Assembly (NCBI GenBank): GCA_001599975.1
Contig: BCIO01000002.1
Span: forward strand, 868,001-932,000
Direction of reading: 5' to 3'
Length of the DNA stretch: 64,000 bases
Source: Cystobasidiopsis lactophilus
Lineage: Eukaryota > Basidiomycota > Agaricostilbomycetes > Agaricostilbales > Chionosphaeraceae
The notes under the pieces are model-generated. The model was not told the origin of the DNA. It saw only the letters and a program-made list of their open reading frames with translations, and made no database searches. Below, one piece after another: positions 1 to 10,500 of the stretch (position 1 is the first letter of the stretch; each line of letters begins with the position of its first letter). The position numbers were made by a program, and so were the translations under genes.

Positions 1-588
1 CACTCTGGAGTTTCGGTCCATAATGTCGAAGCTTCGGCCTGCTTGCGCTTGTTGGCGTCTGCTGCAGTTGAGAACCCTCTGGACTTGAGCTTGGTAGGGT
101 CCATTTCTGTCAGAATCGACCCAGAGTCAGCATGGGCATGCTGAGATGTGAGAACGCAGAACACTGACTTGATAGCAGATCAGACTCCTTGGCTGCGCAG
201 TTTTGACAGCGTCAGCTCCTGAAAGCAGCTAAGGCAAGCCAGTGAACGCACGAGGCACGACCATCCAATCCGCCCGCGTGGGCTTCGCGTTCCGGGCTTC
301 CTCCTCCTCCCTCTGCTTCTGCCGCGCCCGCTCCTCGCGCTCCCTGAACGCAGCCGCCCCATCTGTGCCCGCTGACAAGCCCGGTTGAGCCGGCATGGGC
401 CCGACGTCGCTGTCGCCGTCCTCTGAATCTTCGTCTGACGAATAGCGCCTGCTCGGACCGGCCGCTGCTGCTGCTGCTGGGGCCGCTTTGGGAGGCGGCG
501 GCGCTGGGCCGTAGTCATCGTCAGAATCCTCAGAGTCGGAAGCTGCCCGCCGCAAGTGCTCAGGGATCGTTGGCCCAATCGTCGCCAT
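1..588 (-). CDS. GPALPP1: GPALPP motif / DUF3752 protein, 3' end cut by window
   Basis: The gene starts at the ATG at 588 (MATIGPTIPEHLRR). It shows an acidic, serine-rich stretch, a GP-x-PPPP motif (DDYGPAPPPP), a second GPMPAQP motif and a charged REREERARQKQREEEE helix ending in DWMVVP. An intron of about 150 nt (roughly 107-256) leads to an exon at the left edge reading DPTKLKSRGFS followed by LWTETPE. GP-[AL]-[ALP]-PP motifs, a basic helix and the terminal D-P-x-KLKxRGF block are the signature of the DUF3752 family (human GPALPP1), a small nuclear protein of unknown biochemical role. The C-terminus lies beyond position 1. An Ala run encoded by GCN/CTG repeats (about 466-480) is probably length-variable. 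The family call is firm and the function is unknown. Confidence 0.8.
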
Positions 589-1069
589 TATTGTTGTTGC
601 TCGCCAAGAGGCGAGTTGCTCGAGTTGGTCGCTCGCTCGCTTGGAAGATTCGCACTTCGCTAGATTTAGAATGGTATTGTATTTGAGCTCCAAGTGGTAG
701 ACAGCGCCGCAAAGCTGCTGTCAAGCTAATTCTACATACTGGGGGACCAGCAAACGCCACCACTGCCAGCCCGCCTCCACCGCCATATTTTTCCTCTAAT
801 GGGCTTGTCGGATTCGAGAGGCATCCTTTTGCTTTTGTTCTTTGTCGCGCTGCAGGGCGCCATGCACATATCTGCTCAGCACTTCCTTCCGCAAAGTCGC
901 AGACGTCGAAACCTACCAACGCTAAAACGCAAGTGTAGAGCGAGCACATCTTGCGAACTTGCCGAAGAAACTGGTAGGCAAGTGCATCAGCTGCAAGGAA
1001 GACTGAGCATCTAGTGGTGTACGCTTGCCGATTTGACCACAGGCTTGAGGTTCGCGACATCGCTGTTCC
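589..1069. other. intergenic region between two minus-strand genes
   Basis: No convincing gene is seen here. Open frames exist on both strands (for example 799-1014 on +) but show no family motif and no supporting splice structure. The interval should hold the promoter of the GPALPP1-like gene and the 3' UTR of the unknown gene to its right. No clear TATA box was found. Confidence 0.4.
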
Positions 1070-2051
1070 TTAGCTCTTCAGGCATCGTTTCACAGTGAAG
1101 CAGAACCTGCCCAAAAGAGAAGCACTGTAAGCACTCTGGGCAATCAAAGTGGTGGACGCCCTTACGTCCGAAACCGGTGATATGGCAGCGTTGATACGAC
1201 CCAGACGGTTCGTCAAGTCGCTGCAGGTCTCCGACGCCAGCAGACGATAAAGATTTTCGAAAGTATGCAGGCCATCGGTCTTCGCATCCAGGCCATCGGT
1301 CTTCTGCAGTGAGTTGAAGAGGGATCTTTTGATAGCGCCGTAATCATCGTTCCACTGGGGCGCTGGGTGAGAGGCTACAGGTAGTCCCGTCGCCGAAGGA
1401 TATTCCACCCGGTAGACAGGACTGCAATGTAGTATCAAAAAGGTCGTTGCTTCACTCTTAAAGTTGTCACGAGCGGCCGTGAACTCCATTCTGAAGCGAG
1501 CTGGATCCCAGCAAGCAGCAACAGCCTGGGTCTGCACCGGTGCTCTGTAAGAAGTTTGGGATGTCTCAGGTGCGACTTACAGCTATAGCAACACTGGATA
1601 AGCGCTCTCTTATGCCTATGAGAATTCCGTTGAGATGATGTGCTTTGTCCACCACTAGGTTCATCCGAGTCAGGTCCCAGCCTTGGGTTTCCAAGGTCGG
1701 CGAGGAAGCAGATCGAATGATCTAGAGCCTGAAATCAGATGTTGCCCCAGGCTAGAAAAGAGAGCAAGTCACTCGTTGAAGAATTCGGCCAGCTGTTTCT
1801 GCATCGCTTTCGTAGACCTCAAGCAAGTTCTCCATTTGAGCCGAGGGATGAATACCACCCGCAGGTCCGCCCCGGGCCTGCTGAGAGTTGTGGATCAGAG
1901 GCGTGCAGGCGAGCAACTTGCATTGACTTACGATATGCGAGCTATATCTCACATTAGCAGATTGGGCCCGCAATCGGATGTACTGTCTCCATGTCTCTTT
2001 GCGCTCCATAATGGGACGGAGCTCGTCGAATCTGTCCTTCAGATACGCCAT
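1070..2051 (-). CDS. unknown protein, four exons
   Basis: I do not recognise the family. The gene model rests on splicing. From the ATG at 2051 (MAYLKDRFDELRPIMERK) four open exons join in frame through three GT-AG introns of 51, 52 and 49 nt (donors GTAAGT, GTGACT and GTAAGT). All are phase 0, and the last exon runs to a TAA at 1070. That regularity is unlikely by chance. The product is about 270-280 aa with no signal peptide or membrane segment seen. The N-terminus is charged and helix-like (LKDRFDELRPIMERKETWRQ). It faintly resembles the PRC1/MAP65 coiled coil, but this is too weak to call. The last exon contains a short tandem repeat (KTDGLDAKTDGL) from a 20-bp DNA duplication near 1268-1310. 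An additional upstream exon cannot be excluded. Confidence 0.55.
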
Positions 2052-2748
2052 CTCTGGTGTCAAGTTCTATGTCATCTCGGTCGTCAGCTAGCAGGATTGC
2101 GCTCATATGGCAGTGTGCCCGCCTACATGCATGTTAATATTGTTGATTTGAAGATGCAATCGCCAACTCTCATACATCGAGGGCCATTCCCTCAAAAGAA
2201 GGAAGAAATTGGGTAAAACGAAGGACCGGTCCAGCGCATCAAATTCACTCAAACAGGGAAGCCGAGGCATAGATTGTAGTGCGCAGAGTCGCAGAGTGGG
2301 AGCTCAGGTGTATTACACGCACGTTGGGACTGAAGCGTCGTTCTGGGCAGCGCTTGCATCGGGGTAGTCTACCGGGGCAAGTTCGTTTCAAGACGTGGCG
2401 TTCACCAAGGAGATCCTTTCATCGGAGGCCGTTCATCAGAATCAGGTTCCAGTCGAAGCCGGAGCACAGAGAGCATTCGCTCGATGCGTTCAGTTTCACC
2501 GAGCGATCCTTTCATCCTCGAGGCATGTCCGCCCTGGTCACAGGTCAGCCGATATTCCTCGGCATTCTCCTGGAATTGAGCATGGCAATGAAGCATCGTA
2601 CAGAAGAAGAGAGGCATAAACGGCAGTGTACACTGTGGCGACAAACCAGCCAATCGGGGCCCGGGAGCTTTTTCCAGCCACGAAACGCAAATGGGAGCAT
2701 ATCTATGGGCAGAACTGTGACATGACACTCTTCTCTTGAGACTGAAAG

Positions 2749-2772
2749 GCAGAAAATGGGCAAAAGGAGGCC
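2749..2772 (+). repeat. 24-bp dispersed repeat, copy 1
   Basis: GCAGAAAATGGGCAAAAGG and its next five bases match 21 of 24 positions at 4833-4856. Both lie in non-coding DNA next to older duplicated fragments. Confidence 0.4.
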
Positions 2773-2810
2773 AGGTCGCAATGACAGTTAGCACTGCTCG
2801 CTCGAACAGG

Positions 2811-2970
2811 CTGCTGGAGCTGTGGCTTTGAGAGGCGACGGAGCTGGGCCATAGCGTCATAATGTTCAGAGTCAGAAGCAGATCGCCACAAGTGCTCAAG
2901 GATCGTTGGTCCGGTCCATTCGTGCGTCGCCATCTTTGTTGCAGCTCGCCAAGAGGCGAGTCGCCGCACG
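2811..2970 (-). repeat. degenerate copy of the GPALPP1 5' region
   Basis: Compared with about 480-640, this block keeps long matches in the same order: CTTTG-GAGGCG-CGG-GCTGGGCC, then CAAGTGCTCA-GGATCGTTGG, then GTCGCCAT, then GCTCGCCAAGAGGCGAGT. The minus-strand reading still shows LASWRAATKMAT followed by GPTILEHLWRSASDSEH, against LASWRATTIMAT and GPTIPEHLRRAASDSED in the intact gene. The reading frame then diverges and no 3' half is present. It covers the end of the 5' UTR and the first 30 or so codons only. It is a fossil partial duplication about 2.3 kb from its parent. Confidence 0.7.
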
Positions 2971-3403
2971 CGAACTCGGCATCGTTAGGCCCGACATTGC
3001 ATATCGTTCGGAAATCTAATAGATGGTCATATCTGTGGTGTTGGACCAGCCCGTTCATCAAGGAGCCCTAGCGTCCTCTCACAGTCTCACTTCCGCCACC
3101 GCATTTTCCCCGTAGTGACCTTCGCCGGACACGTCCGAATAAGTCCTGTTCAGTTTCAACGAGGAACTCCTTTGAAAGAGGCACCTTCGACAGGACAAAA
3201 TCAGGTTCTGTTCGAGGTCGAGGTTGGAGTACAGTTTCTTGGGTTGAACGGTTCGGTTTCACCAAGTCCTCGCACCTTCAGAGCGCGGCACATTTGAGCA
3301 CAGTCCGAATGGCAGTGCTCAGGATCCATTGGAAGAATGACAGCAATCAAGCATGCAAGAGTCGTGCAGCATTGTTGGCGGCCAACCACTTGGGCACGCG
3401 CGG

Positions 3404-4699
3404 TCACGATTTGGGCAGAAGAGGCTCCAACAAGCAGTCTATCATCCATTCGGTCTCCCACTCTGTCAAAAGCGCCCATTTGAGCTCAGAGTAAAAGTAT
3501 CTACGATGAGAAGGGGCTCACTGCCGATGGCCGACGGAAGAAAATGGCACCAGTCGTCATCTTGCCAGGTGTTCAAGCACTTGATGTATTCCCAATGAGC
3601 AGGATAGACTTTGATTTGCCCTCAGCCTTGGAGGAGTCCTCTCCATAAAGGGTATTGGCTTACACCCAGCGTACTCCCAATCTACCAGGCCCGTCACCAT
3701 CCAGCCACCTCCGGGCTGCCTCTCCACCAGCACGTTCCGGGGAGCAAGATCCGAGTGAGTAAAGACGATGCTGTGATCTGAGCGCATCATTGGTACTAGA
3801 AGGCGTGCTGTTCGCCTAAGCTTCTTTGGCGTCATGAAAGTGTTGAAGTCGTCTTCATTAGCAATGACCGTGGGAGCCACCCTCAGAGCTCTTCGTATGT
3901 CAAGACACCTAGGAGGTTGTGATACGCTGCCGAGAGCCTGTTGGGGAGGGCGAGGAATGGCTCGGAGTTGCTCGATTTGGACCGAGAGGCAGTCGCTGAT
4001 TTGGTACTTCTCGATGTCAGAAAGAGCCGTCCAATGATAAGAGAGGTCGGTTCCGGGCAGCAACGAGAAGAAAACGAAAGCCATCTGATCCAGCGCGACG
4101 GCTCCTAGGGGGTCTGGGCATGGGAAGGCCGGCAACGATCGCTTGACGAACGCGACGTTGTCATGTTCGACCAATGTGCGGTCCTCGATTCTCCCGCACT
4201 TGACCACCACTAGTCCATCCAAGAGCACAACCCACTTGTCTTGCTGCAGCACCTTGCCAACCTTGAGGAGGTCGGACAAAGCGGTGGCCATGTCAGCGAC
4301 GGTGGGTTTGACATCTTTCAGTCGAAAGATGGCTTTGACCGATTCCGAGAGCGGTCTGAGAATCTCCATCGTAGTTGAAGCTGCAATCTGGCCCAAAAGG
4401 TAGTCCAATGCCCGCTCCTTTCTCTTTGCTTCTCTGTCGGCCCTCTCTGCCTCCGCGATCATTTCTATAGTCCTTGAGCTCGTGGACCTGAGACTCGTTA
4501 GACTGCCCAACTTACTGTTGACTTTGGAAGGGTGAGTTGGGTAAGACCGAACCCAAGCTGATAGCTCGGATTGCAAGTCAGCCTCCGGTTCGGTGGCCAC
4601 ACGAGAGGCAATGGCCTCGAGTAGAGCTTTGTTGGCATCTTTAAGGGTGTTATTGACAACGAATTGGCCGGCTTCTTCCAAGTGCTGTGTCTTGAGCAT
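3404..4699 (-). CDS. APH-fold (aminoglycoside phosphotransferase-like) kinase-family protein
   Basis: This belongs to the large fungal APH/choline-kinase-like family. Seen directly: a long N-terminal helical region, a catalytic loop FTHSDLAPRNVLV (family HxDxxxxN; H-S-D-L-A-P-R-N here) and a metal-binding DWEYAG (family D-x-E/D-x-A-G). After an intron with donor GTAAGC the frame resumes as FYPAHWEYIK and TWQDDDW, the usual G-W/F-YPxxWEY block. A last 58-nt intron joins AIG to KWETEWMIDCLLEP and a TGA at 3404. The start is taken as the ATG at 4699 (MLKTQHLEEAGQF); the open frame extends upstream without another ATG. Substrates of these fungal proteins are mostly unknown, and antibiotic resistance is not implied. 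It is divergent from NAA38 with 244 bp between starts. Confidence 0.7.
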
Positions 4700-4832
4700 G
4701 CAAAGCCACTTGCTAGCACCGGAGCCTGGGCAAGCAACGTAACAGGATCCAGCCACAAAACACCAGCAGAACGGCTCCAGAGCCTAGCAGCAGCAGCAAT
4801 ACGCAGGATAGAGCTGATTCTTGAACCAAGAA

Positions 4833-4856
4833 GCAGAGGATGGGCAAAAGGAGACC
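4833..4856 (+). repeat. 24-bp dispersed repeat, copy 2
   Basis: This is the partner of 2749-2772 (21 of 24 bases alike), in the intergenic region between the kinase-like gene and NAA38. Confidence 0.4.
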
Positions 4857-4943
4857 ACCAGCTTGAGCAAGTCGCCGTCCGCCTCCAAAAGGCTCAAAAT
4901 CATCTCGAGCAGCAGCGGCCGACTTGCTTCGCCCCAAGTGGTC

Positions 4944-5292
4944 ATGAATGAGGCCCAGAGCGACGAAAATGACCCAGCTTCACCAGGCCAGGAGGCCATC
5001 GAGCGAGTGCGCTCAGAACTCTTGCACAAAACGCTTCGAATCGCCATCCTGGACGGCAGAGTCTTTGAAGGCATCTGTTCGTGTTCCTTCTCCCTTTCAA
5101 CTCCATGATGTTAAAGTGGCATGAACAGTGCTCTGCTTGGACAACCGAATGAACATCATTCTCAACCATACAACGGAGTACAGCTCAAACGGAGGGGAGC
5201 AACGGATGGTCGGCATGGTGCTCATCAAGAAAGGCGACGTCGTATCCATCCATGCCGAGACCTTCGACCCACAAGACGACGAGATCATGTGA
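4944..5292 (+). CDS. NAA38: N-alpha-acetyltransferase auxiliary subunit, Sm-like (LSMD1)
   Basis: An Sm-fold protein of about 98 aa. Exon 1 (4944-5076) encodes MNEAQSDEND, an acidic leader, then ELLHKTLRIAILDGRVFEG, the Sm1 motif. A 52-nt intron (5077-5128, GTTCGT...ACAG) is followed by exon 2, LCLDNRMNIILNHTTEY and GMVLIKKGDVVSIHAE, the Sm2 region, ending DDEIM and TGA. The sequence D-G-R-V-F-x-G with L-C-x-D-x-x-x-N-I-I-L is typical of NAA38/LSMD1, the small subunit of the NatC N-terminal acetyltransferase, rather than of the spliceosomal Sm/LSm proteins. It should act at the ribosome with NAA30 and NAA35. The ATG at 4944 is the first in frame; the frame is open upstream but without ATG. 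Confidence 0.82.
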
Positions 5293-5944
5293 ATTGGGCG
5301 TCCAATCTTGGGGAAGGAGCGCCGAACGAGGACAGCAAAGTCTGCGACTCGATAATTCTCGCCATCTTGCCTGGCGACTGGGGTTCGCGTCTTGATGCGC
5401 TGCAAGAACATAGGACTCTGCTCACTGGCATCACCATCTCTGGGCTGGAGAATGCCGAGCCGTCCCGACCGCTCAAATGTCGGCCGGAGCCATCTGTCCC
5501 GCTCTCCTCTACGAGCTTGATGAGGTATTATTTGCGCTTCGTTATGGATTTTCGTGAGCAGTTTTAATTAAGAAGAAGCAGCTCTTACGGTCTCGCAACG
5601 GGCTTTACGCCGTCAACTTCAGAGGAGTGCTCACACCGCCCGTCGGTCTTGGCCAAGGCTCATGTTAAAAGGTAAGGCGTCGCCCTTTTCGCTCTCCTAA
5701 TATCTCACTGCAACTTTATAGCCAGGCTTGCGAAAGGGGAATGGCTTGCCACTTTGCCACTCGAGGAAGACAGGAAAGGAGGTCTTGCCGATTAGCTTCA
5801 TTAGTTGCCTGTCCACACGTCAGGCGGCTCCCCGAACTTGAAGAAAGAGGAATTACAAGACCACGGGGAAAATATAGGGGCTCAAAGAAGCTTTGCATTC
5901 GAAGATTGACTCTTGCTCCGCGCAACGAACACGTTGAACCCGCA
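5293..5944. other. intergenic, no gene supported
   Basis: Downstream of NAA38 the same strand stays open in places (to 5567) but there is no motif or coherent splice model. The interval presumably holds the NAA38 3' UTR and the ArfGAP promoter. An A/T-rich word (GGGAAAATATAGGGG) lies about 80 bp before the ArfGAP start. Confidence 0.4.
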
Positions 5945-7031
5945 ATGCCGACCCAGTCCAAAGCGACTTCTGTGAGACGACTCGGTCTCGTCGTTGTAGC
6001 TCAGTCTCATATGGAGAGCAGGAGCGCAATGCGCGTAGCCTATTCGACCTCTCCCAGCTGCCTGGCAACTCGACGTGCGCCGACTGCGAGAAGACCGGCA
6101 CATCCTGGGCGTCTTGGTCACTCGGTGTTTTCATTTGCCAAGACTGTGCATCCATTCACCGACGGCTGGGCACCCACTTATCGAAAGTCCGATCCTTGAC
6201 TTTGGACGAATGGACGCGCGAGCAAGTGGATGGCATGCGCGAAGGGAACAGAGCGGTCAACGCCCGCCTAAATCCTACTAATGAAAGTCTCAGCTCTGAA
6301 GGTTTGTATCGCGTTTGCTCGTGCCGAAAGCCAGCGGGCTTAAGCGTTGCCATCAGGGAAAGAAATCAATGACCGGAACATGGAAAGGTGAGTGCTGTCT
6401 TTCGTTACTTCCTCTGTGGTGATCTCCTTGGACTGGTATTAACTTCGTGATCTAAAGATTCATGCGAGCCAAGTACGGCGGCGAGCTTCAGAGGAAGCAG
6501 CAGCCCCGGCGGGCCACCATTACTCAGAAGCAACCTCCGACTCTGTCCTTGCCGCCCCCTTTGCCGGCTAAGCCGACTCAGCAATCTAACTCCGATGCTC
6601 CGCTGATTTCCTTTGGCGAAGAACCGCGGTCTCGTTCGGCCCCGCTGCCAGCTCCGCAGTCCATTGCGCCAGACCCGTCCTACACAGCCGTAAATCCCGG
6701 CTATCAATCCTTAACACCATCGCCAGTAGCCTTCCAGCAAGTGTCGCCGGCATATGACCAGCTTCCAGGCTTTGTCTCTTCGAACCAGCACCCCGCCTAT
6801 CTGCAACAGCAGCCTCTACCAGCTTCATTCGGCACTATGCCTCAGTACCAAGCCTACGCAAATATGCAGCAGCCCTACTCCCTTCCTATGCAACCACAAC
6901 AAATGCAGTTCCCTCCAGCCCAAATGCAGTTCAATCCGGCCCAGCCGGTATATGGCTACGCTCCCGTCCCGGGGCAGCCATACCCTCAGCAGCAGCACTA
7001 CATGCCGTACCAGCAGTTCTATGGATCCTAG
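5945..7031 (+). CDS. ArfGAP domain protein, SMAP/Age2 type
   Basis: A GTPase-activating protein for Arf, acting in vesicle budding at Golgi or endosomes. Four exons are seen: 5945-5971 (27 nt), 6022-6301, 6357-6387 (31 nt) and 6458-7031, all GT-AG and in frame, giving about 303 aa. The zinc finger is complete: CADC (about residue 27), then C-Q-D-C 16 residues later, followed by IHRRLGTHLSKVRSLTLDEW, which contains the catalytic arginine of the R-R-L-G block. The domain closes with NDRNME and RFMRAKYGGEL. The C-terminal half is disordered and rich in Pro, Gln and Tyr (repeated QPY/QMQF motifs), as in yeast Age2 and SMAP proteins, and is likely to bind coat or clathrin components. The family call is secure; the exact ortholog is less so. 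Confidence 0.88.
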
Positions 7032-7115
7032 TATTCAACGACTCGAGGGGCAGTGCTCTTCCTCGGCCCTCTCCCTGCGCCGGGTTCTGGGTCTTGAACT
7101 TCAACTACCACCAAA

Positions 7116-7519
7116 ATGGGCATCATCGCCTCTGTCGTTTCTACCATTACAAGTGAGCCTGCTCTTGGCATCTGAGGATCATCTAACTACCTCCTCTACA
7201 GCCGTCATCGTCTTGCTGTAAGCTTCTATTCTTTCTGATTTGCCACCATCAGGCGGAGCTCACCAACTCCACCAGGGTCATCGGCTACATTCTCTGGAAG
7301 TACGAAGGAGTCAGAAATGCCCTTTTGAGGTGCATTGGGTGCAAGCGAAAGGAGAAGGAGGTTTTGCCCATCGCTGTTCCCGACGACAAGCGGCCGAAAC
7401 GCGATGACTTAAATCAGCTATATGGCGCGCCACCTGCCCGAACATCGGTCGTGGAAGATCTAGTAGCAGGAGCAAAAGCCGCCGCTACGGTCAAGAGCTG
7501 GGCGGTGGGCGAAAAGTAG
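7116..7519 (+). CDS. small single-pass membrane protein, unknown
   Basis: A 98-aa protein spliced from exons of 37 nt (7116-7152), 16 nt (7202-7217) and 244 nt (7276-7519). The splice model gives MGIIASVVSTIT, VIVLLVIGYILWKYEG, then a basic Cys-containing segment RCIGCKRKEKE and a soluble tail ending VKSWAVGEK. There is one N-terminal hydrophobic span (about residues 3-27), followed by positive charges, predicting a cytosolic tail. I do not recognise a family, although short hydrophobic-leader proteins of this shape are common in basidiomycetes. It lies 85 bp after the ArfGAP stop on the same strand and 77 bp from the end of convergent CAND1. Confidence 0.6.
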
Positions 7520-7596
7520 TTGGGTCGGACATGTCTAGTTTCAACCTTTCCGTTCGTTCAAAGCCACTCCTTTTGTGCAGTGCATTTTTATCGTAG

Positions 7597-10500
7597 CTAG
7601 TCCAAGTCCATCGCGTTTGACCTCCCGGCGCTCTTCGACTGCTCGCTGACCAGCTCCTTGAGCTCGGTGCCCCACGAACCGCCTTGGATCACAAGTCGAG
7701 CCGATTCAAACTTGGGCGTCACGGCTTGAAAATGATGGGGTTTCTCAGCACCAGATCGATGGCAACAAATGCGCAGCACGACCTACCTGGGTTCGAGAGA
7801 CGCGTAAGGGCAGCAAAGGCTCGCAAAGCCGCCTTTTGCATTTGCTCGTGCTTTTCCTGCTCTTGCTTGACAGCGTTGTCCTTCAACTTTTCGTTGAGAG
7901 TTGTGGTAAAGACGTCGGCGGATTCGTCGAGCTCTGCAGGCAGCATCAGTCCCGGCCATAACAAGCTCATCGAGCTCCTTACTTTGCGTCACAGTCAATG
8001 GCGCAACTTGAGTGAGGCGGATCAACATAAGGTAGCAAATGGCTCGAATCTCGTGATCGTCCGAGATGCCGCGGAGCACGGCGCCTAAGAGCTGGTTGTG
8101 GTCGATGCGGCCGGCGCAGGTGTCGAGCAGAGTATAGCAGGTCTCATAGGCCGCCTGTATCCCAACAACTCAGCGCTTTTTAAAAGGAAGGGAGCAAGAG
8201 GAGCGCACCTTGCGCACTTCGAGCGCGTCGTCAACTTTGTGCTTGAACGGCCCCATCTCGACGATGCGGATGTACTCTGGCCTGATGATCGTCTCCTCGT
8301 ACAGCAGCGGCAGAAGCGCAGGAAGATGGTTCTTGATCACGTTGAGCTTGTGGTGCACAGCAGCATTCAGTGCGGTTAGCGCCAACTTGCGCACGTCCTG
8401 AAAGCAGCGGCATCGTCAACGCCCGGCTACGATCTGTCAAAGCAGCCACTCACCAGATTCGGATCCTTCATCAGAGACAAGAACGATACAACGCTGGCCG
8501 AGAGGACTTCGTCGAAGGCGGAAGCCTCCGCCGGGAAAGTGAACTTCACCGCTGTTGTCCACCGCCAATAAGTCCTGGTGGCCAAGTCTCGCAAGAGGCA
8601 TCTGAGCTCACCTGAAACAACAGCAGCTCGAATACCAGCCTGAGGGTCTTGCAAGCGTGCTTGGAGTTGAGGCAAGAACTTTTGCGGCTCGGTCAACGTG
8701 ATCTTGCCCAAGCACTCGGCGGCAATGTTGCGGCTGGTCTCGGTCTGCTTCCAGTGGTCACGGATGGGCTCGTTCTCCTTCCATGCCTTGTCCACCCGCT
8801 TGTCACGCTCCTTCTTGACGTCCGCGGCCGCATTGGCGGGAGGAGCAGCTTCCGGTGGCGGCGGACCATCCACAGCGCAAATAGAGAAAAGCGGCGGCCA
8901 GAGGGAGTCAGCCGTCGAGGCCAGGTCTGAGGACTGCGCGTGGACGATGAATTCTTTGAGGGCCTGCAACGAGAGGGCGCGTTGCTTGTCATCAGCCTTG
9001 GCAGCGGCGATCTGCGAAACGATGGCGGTGACCAGCTTGGGGCTGCCGACAGCCAAGTTGCCGAGAGCGAAGGCGGCAGCAGACCGAATATCATCAGTCG
9101 AGCCGGAGAAGTGGGCGAGGGCAACTTTGAAGGCCGCCTCGGAGCCGGTGTACGAAGGGACGCGCCCGATCTCGCCCAAAGTCAACAGCGAGAACGCAAT
9201 GGTCGAAGGCGAGCTCTTGCTGTTGTTGGCGCTCTTGATACAGTCGGCAGCGACCGAGTCCACCAAGTTCGGTGCGTTGAAGACGACGGAGCCGATGCAC
9301 TTGGGTCCAGCCTTTGAAGTCGACTTCTTCAAGGTCTCCACCAAAGAAGCCGCGTCAAAGCCGGAGCCGGCCAAAGATCCAAAGAAGTCCAACAAGGCGT
9401 CCAGAGTGTGGCCGGTCTGGACCAAGGGCGAGTTGACAACTGCCGAGAAGGCGGGCAGAATGGTCTGCTTGAAGGTGGGCAAGCTGATGGTCTCTTTGGG
9501 CTTGGCGACCACCAAGGCGCGGACGGCCGAGATGGCAGAGGGCAAGAGCGGCAGGTCGTCGGTGCTGATGAAGGGCGCAATGTTGGTCAAGGTGTCGTCG
9601 ATGGTGGCCTTATCCAAAGCGGGAGCGGCGACCTCAATCAGAGGAGCCAAGGAGTTAGAAGCGTCAGCCTTCAGCACGCGGTTGTTCTGGCGCAAGAAGG
9701 ACACGATGTCGACCAAGACGTCTTTGACCCAGGCCGAGAAGGTGGCAGAGCGAATGACGGGCGATCCGGCCACGCGAGCGATGGTGCGAACGGCGCAAAC
9801 TCGGGTGGTCTCCTTCTTAACGGCGTCCTTGAGCAAGGCCAACGAGGAGGCGACCTCAGACGACAGGCCGTCGCCAACGTAGAAGAGGAAGTCGCCCAGA
9901 GTGACGACAGCGCTCTCGCGCACTTCTTGGTCAGCGCCGGTTGCGTCGAGCAGCTTGGACGTCGATTTCAAGAGCGGCGCCAAAACGGTGGCAGTGCGGG
10001 CGTCGATGGGCGTGACGTCGGTTTCGCCTTTGGAGACCGGGCGCACGCTCTTGACCAAGGCCGAGATGGCGACGAACGAGGCTGAGGCGATCTTGTTGAA
10101 CTTATCCTCGGTGCAGGCCGCCAAGCTGGGGATCAAGCTGGACTCCAAGGCAGGGCCGAAAGTGCCGAGCGGGTGGGTGTCGAGCAGCTTGGCCAAGAAG
10201 TGCAAGACGACAATTTTGAGCGAGGTCGAAGTGCCGGCGGAGGAGTCCAAGTTGGAGCTGGAGCTGGAGAGGTCCAGAGCGGCTTGGATGCGCGAGCACA
10301 GCGGAGCGACGTATTCGTCCAGTCCGCCGTTCAGCACCTTGACCAAGACGTCGAGCACGCCGACGCCGGCCTGGGTCTGGGAGATCTTCTTTTGGGAGAG
10401 CTGCTTGAGCAAGGCCTTGCAAAGCGAGCTGGCCTGGGAGCGCAAGAGGGCGACGGGCGTCTCCTCGACGGTGGGCGAAGCGACCATGTTGCCGTTGGTC

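Larger units (their letters stand above)
2052..3403. other. gene-poor stretch of decayed repeats
   Basis: No supportable gene is present. Frames such as 2402-3061 (-) and 2279-2725 (+) are open but lack motifs, splice structure and recognisable composition. The stretch carries a diverged copy of the 5' part of the GPALPP1-like gene (about 2811-2970). It also holds a block around 2425-2495 that resembles 3180-3275 (both read GGTGAAAC-GAAC and later GAACCTGATT on the minus strand), so it seems built of old local duplications. Confidence 0.45.

Noticed and set aside
2402-3061. 219-codon minus-strand frame
   Set aside because: It spans the decayed GPALPP1 copy and other duplicated scraps; no family pattern continues through it.
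3404-4699. Calling the APH-fold gene an antibiotic-resistance gene
   Set aside because: The family is widespread in fungi with mostly unknown substrates, and nothing around it suggests resistance or transfer.
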